Below, piece by piece: positions 59,957-64,000 of a DNA stretch of 64,000 nt. Numbering within the stretch: position 1 is the first letter of the stretch; each line of letters starts with the position of its first letter. This DNA comes from Bacillus sp. HMF5848 (lineage in GTDB: Bacteria > Bacillota > Bacilli > Bacillales > HMF5848), in NCBI RefSeq assembly GCF_003944835.1, contig NZ_RWIV01000001.1, positions 442,001 to 506,000 of the forward strand, written 5' to 3'. A program made the translations under genes and the position numbers. The notes below the pieces were generated by a model. It did no database searches. It was not told the DNA's origin and saw only the letters and a list, made by a program, of their open reading frames with translations.

Positions 59957-60379
59957 ATGTCAAACACAATACTTACAACTTCTGTATCTGCTGTAGGGGG
60001 ACGTGAAGGAAGAGTAGAGTCACCAGATGGCGTGATTAAGTTAGACGTAGCTATGCCAGGTACACCGAGAGCAAAGGAGTTGCCACAAGCGACAAATCCA
60101 GAGCAACTTTTTGCGGCTGGATACGCAGCATGCTTTGATGGAGCACTCCAGTTTATAGCAAAAAAAGAACAAGTTTCATTTGAATCAGAGGTAACTGCGA
60201 ATGTTAGTCTTTTAAAGGATGAATCAGATCAAGGCTTTAAATTAGCTGTCACACTAAAGGTAAAGGGAACGGGTATTGATAGAGCAAAGCTAGAAGACCT
60301 TGTTCATAAAGCACACAACTTCTGCCCATATTCAAAAGCAACGAGAGGCAATATCGATGTGACACTAGAAATTGTATAG
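59957..60379 (+). CDS. Organic hydroperoxide resistance protein (Ohr/OsmC family)
   Basis: 140 residues; thiol peroxidase that reduces organic hydroperoxides. The two catalytic cysteines are in 'AAGYAACFDGAL' and 'FCPYSKATRGN', and the catalytic Arg lies in the N-terminal 'GGREGRVES' strand. ATG 59957 has AGGAGG nine bases upstream; the longer frame from 59879 lacks both site and similarity. No ohrR gene is adjacent. A terminator follows 15 bases after the stop. Confidence 0.92.
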   Translation: MSNTILTTSVSAVGGREGRVESPDGVIKLDVAMPGTPRAKELPQATNPEQLFAAGYAACFDGALQFIAKKEQVSFESEVTANVSLLKDESDQGFKLAVTLKVKGTGIDRAKLEDLVHKAHNFCPYSKATRGNIDVTLEIV

Positions 60380-60393
60380 ATTAAAAGATGGGT

Positions 60394-60424
60394 CCTGTCA
60401 GTTCATGGCAGGTTTTTTTTTATA
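60394..60424 (+). terminator. Terminator after ohr
   Basis: CCTGTCA and TGGCAGG around GTTCA, with one mismatch, followed by T9. Confidence 0.85.
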
Positions 60425-60472
60425 TTATTGTGCGGGTTGAGTTAGTGTGTGCGTTCTCCTGTCTGTTCAAAG

Positions 60473-60528
60473 TATCATATCGCTATATCAGAATTTCAGA
60501 ACATACATAATGTGAAAGCGATATGATA
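60473..60528. other. Long-loop inverted repeat
   Basis: TATCATATCGCT (60473-60484) and AGCGATATGATA (60517-60528) are perfect 12-bp arms around 32 bases. It stands alone between ohr and lplJ; the rest of this 318-bp gap shows nothing. Could be an operator pair, a terminator or a mobile-element relic. Confidence 0.5.
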
Positions 60529-60697
60529 TCATTGTTTTAGCGACAACAATCTACGATACATATCCATCCTTTAATGCAATACATACAAACTTCTTAGCTT
60601 CATGATGCCAAAGGTTGTTGGTGTTCCAATGCTAACCTAGTTGCATCAATGAGCTTGCAGTGATTAATATTACAATGTTATAACGGGAGGCGCAATC

Positions 60698-61690
60698 ATG
60701 TTATTTATCGATAATAAAGGTGTTACAGACCCAAGAATTAATTTAGCGATGGAGGAGTTTGTTCTCAAACATTTAAATGTGGAGAACGAAACGTATTTTC
60801 TTTTTTATATTAATGAGCCAAGTATCATTATTGGTAAAAATCAAAATACAATAGAGGAAATTAATACAGACTATGTGGCGGAGCAGAACCTACATGTCGT
60901 AAGACGATTATCAGGTGGGGGAGCCGTGTATCATGATTTAGGTAATTTGAATTTCAGTTTTATTACGAAAGACGATGGAGAGAGCTTTCACAATTTTAAA
61001 AAATTCACAGAGCCTGTCATACAAGCGCTCCATCAGCTTGGTGTGAACGCTGAACTTAGTGGTAGAAATGATATTCTGGCTGAAGGTCGTAAAATTTCAG
61101 GGAACGCTCAGTTCTCCACAAAAGGGAAGATGTTTAGTCACGGTACACTGTTATTCGATTCTGAAATGGAGAACGTAGTGAAGGCATTAAATGTTAAAAA
61201 AGATAAAATTGAATCAAAAGGGATTAAATCTGTGCGAAGCAGAGTAGCGAATATTTCCGAATTCCTACAAGAAAAAGTCACGATTTTAGAGTTTCGCCAA
61301 TTGTTATTAGAGCATATTTTTGGAGGGAAAGACAATATCCAAGAATATGAGTTAACAGCAGAGGATTGGGCTACTATTGAACAGATTTCAAAAGAACGTT
61401 ATCAAAATTGGGATTGGAATTACGGTAAATCACCGAAATTTAATATACAACATTCTCATCGTTTCCCTGTTGGGCAAATTGATGTGCGTATGGAAGTTAC
61501 AAAAGGGACTATTAAGGCTTGTACCATCTACGGGGACTTCTTTGGTGTTGGTGATGTAAAGGATATTGAGTCTACATTAATTGGATGCCGTTATGATCGT
61601 CAGGCATTGGAAGAAGCATTGCAGGATATAGATGTTAAGCACTACTTCGGCAATATCGAGAAAGACGATTTCATCAAGTTGGTGTACTAA
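60698..61690 (+). CDS. lplJ: Lipoate-protein ligase
   Basis: 330 residues; attaches free lipoate (via lipoyl-AMP) to lipoyl domains of 2-oxoacid dehydrogenases and GcvH. The signature 'RRLSGGGAVYHDLGNLNFSF' is complete, the catalytic Lys lies in 'GRKISGNAQF', and the C-terminal accessory domain of LplA/LplJ is present. It resembles B. subtilis LplJ (YhfJ). CGGGAGG precedes ATG 60698. Its stop is followed after eight bases by a long repeat-type hairpin shared with the convergent PhoD-like gene. Confidence 0.92.
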   Translation: MLFIDNKGVTDPRINLAMEEFVLKHLNVENETYFLFYINEPSIIIGKNQNTIEEINTDYVAEQNLHVVRRLSGGGAVYHDLGNLNFSFITKDDGESFHNFKKFTEPVIQALHQLGVNAELSGRNDILAEGRKISGNAQFSTKGKMFSHGTLLFDSEMENVVKALNVKKDKIESKGIKSVRSRVANISEFLQEKVTILEFRQLLLEHIFGGKDNIQEYELTAEDWATIEQISKERYQNWDWNYGKSPKFNIQHSHRFPVGQIDVRMEVTKGTIKACTIYGDFFGVGDVKDIESTLIGCRYDRQALEEALQDIDVKHYFGNIEKDDFIKLVY

Positions 61691-61698
61691 AGGCAGAG

Positions 61699-61755
61699 TG
61701 GGGACGGTTCTCATGCTTCCTTCGCGAGTCGAAGGAAGCACAAGAACCGTCCCCA
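61699..61755. repeat. GGGGACGGTTCT-type long inverted repeat between convergent genes
   Basis: Arms of about 26 bp (TGGGGACGGTTCTCATGCTT then CCTTCG, and the near-perfect complement) around CGAGT. Nearly identical to 7896-7950. The hairpin ends two bases before the PhoD-like stop, so it is likely a bidirectional terminator. Confidence 0.9.
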
Positions 61756-61756
61756 T

Positions 61757-63790
61757 TTATCTTTCAATTGAATCCATACATAACAGACCAATGTTATTTT
61801 TTGTTTCTATTATTAAATGGCCCACTTGTTGGTACTGAAGAGAATCCTTCCATAAAAATGGATCTAAGGTGATTTCGTCTTCTTTTTCATGTCGAATATT
61901 GTAATTCTTATCACAATAACGATGAATGGTCTTTCCTTTTCGTTTTAGGCTATTTAATTGGCTAACTTGCTTTAGCATGAATCCCCATATACCAGAAAAA
62001 CTCATATTTTTTAAAGGGCTACTAGTAAACTGGTGAATGGATAATGTAGAATGGTCAGAAAATATAACGTCTGATTTGACTGCTGCTCCATAGTGAACAT
62101 CCCCTGATAAAATAATACAAGGTGCAGGATTCCAATTTGACACTTGCTCAAGAAAGCTCGTAAAGCCTTTTCCATTATACTTCCACGCTTCAAAATCAAA
62201 GGTTGTATTGACTTGTACGCCTAGTATTTTTAGTGGATACACGTAGTTATGCAATATAGACTCAATGAGACCAAATCCATATACAGGCGTTGGTGACACA
62301 ATTAATAACGGAGCTCCAGCCTTCCAGTCTTTTTTGAGTTGCTCATGCAACTGCTCCCATTGTGTTGTTTGAACTAATTGTGGAGGACGCGACGTTTCTT
62401 CTATTAAACTTCCAATCTTAATTGGCTTTGGTGTATCCTCATAGTTCCTCATCGTTCGAGTATCTAGGAATACAGCTCTAGGAGAAGTAGGAGCAACAAA
62501 ATACCAATTATTAAAATTCCAAAGCATTTCTGTCCATTTATAATGTAACGATTTTGCATAGCCACTCTGAAGTGTCCTTAAATAGTTGCCTACTACAGAC
62601 AAAAAGTGACTATCGAATGAGTCAGGAGCATTGCCCCAGCCCTGAAAAACCCAGTATGCTGTCAGTCCATTGGCAATAATATGCTTACCAAGTGGGGACT
62701 GCCTGACATTCTTTTGCCAAGTAGCGGTAATATTCCAATCATCCGTTACTTCATGGTCATCAAATATCATGTAAGTAGAGATATTTGCAAGTACACGACG
62801 AACAGAATATAGCGACTGTTGAAAGTCAGCCAGCTGTTCCTGTTGTTCAACATAACGTTCTTTTAGGTGTTGTTTCTCTTTTTTATAATGTGTTGGATAC
62901 AACGACTTATTGTGAAAGGCTACGTACACTTGATTTTTTAAGTAAGCTTCATCAAACGACTTAAATAAGTGTTGCTCATTTGCAAATTCCCAAAGGGCAG
63001 GACTCCACGCCATTGCGTACATTGCTGCAAATTCGCCAAGTGTCATTAGATGATTACTTGCAGAAGAGGATGTAAAGTGACACATATGTTTCATAATAAA
63101 TTGACGACCGTTTATTTGGTTGATGGATGTCGCAAAAGGAGTTTGTTTAAGACGCGGTTCGATTTGCTCAAATGCTTCTTTTCTTCCTATTAAAATATCG
63201 CCGATTTGAGAGAGTGCTTGTATGAGAGGAGCCGGCACATCATCCGCATAAATTTGATCTCCCATTAGAAAAAGATTCTGAGGGCGCTTGGATGGATCTG
63301 AAACGGATTCCTGAATCATTTCATCGGCTTCAGAAAGCATATCGTTTCCCATACCATGAACTTTCCGACAAGAGCCATATAAAATTCGACTCGTTCTTTC
63401 ATCTGTTTGAATGATAAAGGTTGGATACTTCATACCCTCGTATACGATACAAGTTGGATTCTCCTCGGAAAGAAGACCTAAATCCCCTAAATCATAATAC
63501 TTTCTATTCATTAAAAATTTTAAATTATACCCAAGAACTTCGTTCGTCGGAAATTCACCTGTTTTTGGCGTAACTTTAAGCATGTGAATATATAACCTTT
63601 GTCCCATTTGTATAGACGATACATGATTTTTCAAGGGTAATGCTTGCTCGTCCTTGTCATCTTGTATATGAAAGAGTGCAGCTTCAACATTTACATACTG
63701 GCTTGTTGCTATCCATATAAAAACCTGAGTTGGTTCCACTCGTCGAACAATGGGACCAGCTACTAGTAGTGGCAAATCATTTGAGTTCAT
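61757..63790 (-). CDS. PhoD-like metallophosphatase
   Basis: 677 residues of the PhoD-like phosphatase superfamily, calcineurin-like metal site: 'ILYGSCRK', 'FLMGDQIYADD', 'MIFDDHEVTDDWN' and 'IILSGDVHYGA' give the metal-binding Asp, Asn and His residues. No signal peptide is visible, which differs from secreted Bacillus PhoD and suggests a cytoplasmic enzyme. The N-terminal domain ('LLVAGPIVRRVEPTQVFIWIA') is the usual fibronectin-like strand set. The substrate is unknown. Confidence 0.85.
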   Translation of the reverse strand: MNSNDLPLLVAGPIVRRVEPTQVFIWIATSQYVNVEAALFHIQDDKDEQALPLKNHVSSIQMGQRLYIHMLKVTPKTGEFPTNEVLGYNLKFLMNRKYYDLGDLGLLSEENPTCIVYEGMKYPTFIIQTDERTSRILYGSCRKVHGMGNDMLSEADEMIQESVSDPSKRPQNLFLMGDQIYADDVPAPLIQALSQIGDILIGRKEAFEQIEPRLKQTPFATSINQINGRQFIMKHMCHFTSSSASNHLMTLGEFAAMYAMAWSPALWEFANEQHLFKSFDEAYLKNQVYVAFHNKSLYPTHYKKEKQHLKERYVEQQEQLADFQQSLYSVRRVLANISTYMIFDDHEVTDDWNITATWQKNVRQSPLGKHIIANGLTAYWVFQGWGNAPDSFDSHFLSVVGNYLRTLQSGYAKSLHYKWTEMLWNFNNWYFVAPTSPRAVFLDTRTMRNYEDTPKPIKIGSLIEETSRPPQLVQTTQWEQLHEQLKKDWKAGAPLLIVSPTPVYGFGLIESILHNYVYPLKILGVQVNTTFDFEAWKYNGKGFTSFLEQVSNWNPAPCIILSGDVHYGAAVKSDVIFSDHSTLSIHQFTSSPLKNMSFSGIWGFMLKQVSQLNSLKRKGKTIHRYCDKNYNIRHEKEDEITLDPFLWKDSLQYQQVGHLIIETKNNIGLLCMDSIER

Positions 63791-63867
63791 GTTCCCACCT
63801 CAATCGTATAGGCTTCTATCATGATATTCATGAGGCGCGGGTACATGTGCATGTCTACTCGAAAATC

Positions 63868-63944
63868 TGGCAGACTGGGGACGGTTCTCGTGCTTCTTTT
63901 TGTATTTTATCAAGAAAAAAGCACAAGGGCGGTCCGAGTCTGGG
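63868..63944. repeat. GGGGACGGTTCT-type inverted repeat, diverged
   Basis: CTGGCAGACTGGGGACGGTT onward, with arms complementary to AAGCACAAGGGCGGTCCGAG at the other end; loop about 12 bases. It lies 80 bases upstream of the PhoD-like start. The final 55 bases of the window show nothing else. Confidence 0.8.
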
Positions 63945-64000
63945 AGAAAGTAGCACAGATAACAAAATTTAAGTTTAATAAGTGCTTGTACTGAGAATAC

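Noticed and set aside
7896-63944. REP elements with their own RAYT/Y1 transposase in this window
   Set aside because: The hairpin design fits REP-like elements, but no Y1 transposase frame is present here; mobilisation would need a gene elsewhere.

Overview
The window reads as a low-GC Firmicute of the family Bacillaceae. The evidence is strong AGGAGG-type ribosome binding sites, frequent TTG and GTG starts, and homologues recognisable from Bacillus subtilis (btuFCD/yvrCBA, yhfP, dagK, rlmCD, lplJ, feoAB). A large multisubunit Mrp-type antiporter locus hints at an alkaliphilic or salt-adapted member, but the genus cannot be fixed from the sequence alone. No rRNA, tRNA, CRISPR array, intact transposase or prophage was seen.

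Layout. 1-5.3 kb: the tail of a Na+/Ca2+ exchanger, then a cobalamin riboswitch with terminator controlling a B12 uptake/salvage operon (btuF, btuC, btuD-cbiZ fusion) and a HAD phosphatase. 5.4-12 kb: cytochrome P450, YhfP-type oxidoreductase, a DCC-family protein, a tandem pair of structured non-coding modules, dagK and rlmCD. 12-18.4 kb: a membrane GGDEF protein, a MazG-like pyrophosphohydrolase, a DUF6273-type protein, a flavin-binding protein, a frameshifted glycosyltransferase with a divergent TetR regulator, and several gene remnants. 18.7-27.6 kb: a fructan/difructose-anhydride utilisation locus with a LacI repressor, an ABC sugar importer, a GH91 enzyme without signal peptide, a GH32 fructosidase and a fructokinase. 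28.8-34 kb: an SH3b lipoprotein, a STAS-like protein, a ZIP-like membrane protein and small or broken genes. 34.1-39.6 kb: an eight-gene reverse-strand Mrp/Mbh-like cation antiporter operon. 40.4-50 kb: a chemoreceptor, VOC protein, nucleotidyltransferase-like protein, M32 carboxypeptidase, DUF975 protein (plus a decayed copy), hemolysin III and VC0807-like membrane proteins. 50.2-57 kb: an AI-2E family permease, an ArsR/permease/thioredoxin cassette, an SDR/TetR pair, a Fur-controlled flavodoxin and a MerR/GyrI regulator with a micro membrane protein. 57.1-64 kb: feoA-feoB-FeoB-associated small protein (two Fur boxes), an Ohr peroxidase, lipoate ligase and a PhoD-like phosphatase.

How genes work together. 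The clearest system is the fructan locus: DFA-type sugars or fructo-oligosaccharides would be imported by the ABC system, opened by the apparently cytoplasmic GH91 enzyme, cleaved by GH32 and phosphorylated by fructokinase, under a LacI repressor and a candidate CcpA (cre) site. Iron-responsive genes (flavodoxin, feoA, feoB) carry consensus Fur boxes.

The most unusual property is the density of short dispersed repeats. Five copies of a composite 'GGGGACGGTTCT + CCGAACAGATATC hairpin' element and eleven copies of a 'TGCTAG...CTAGCA GGGGACAGGCACC' element all lie in the same orientation. Many abut stop or start codons, some interrupt gene remnants, and two appear to be translated as termini of neighbouring proteins. 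Decayed duplicates of genes present in the window (rlmCD, GGDEF, DUF975) point to active local duplication and erosion.
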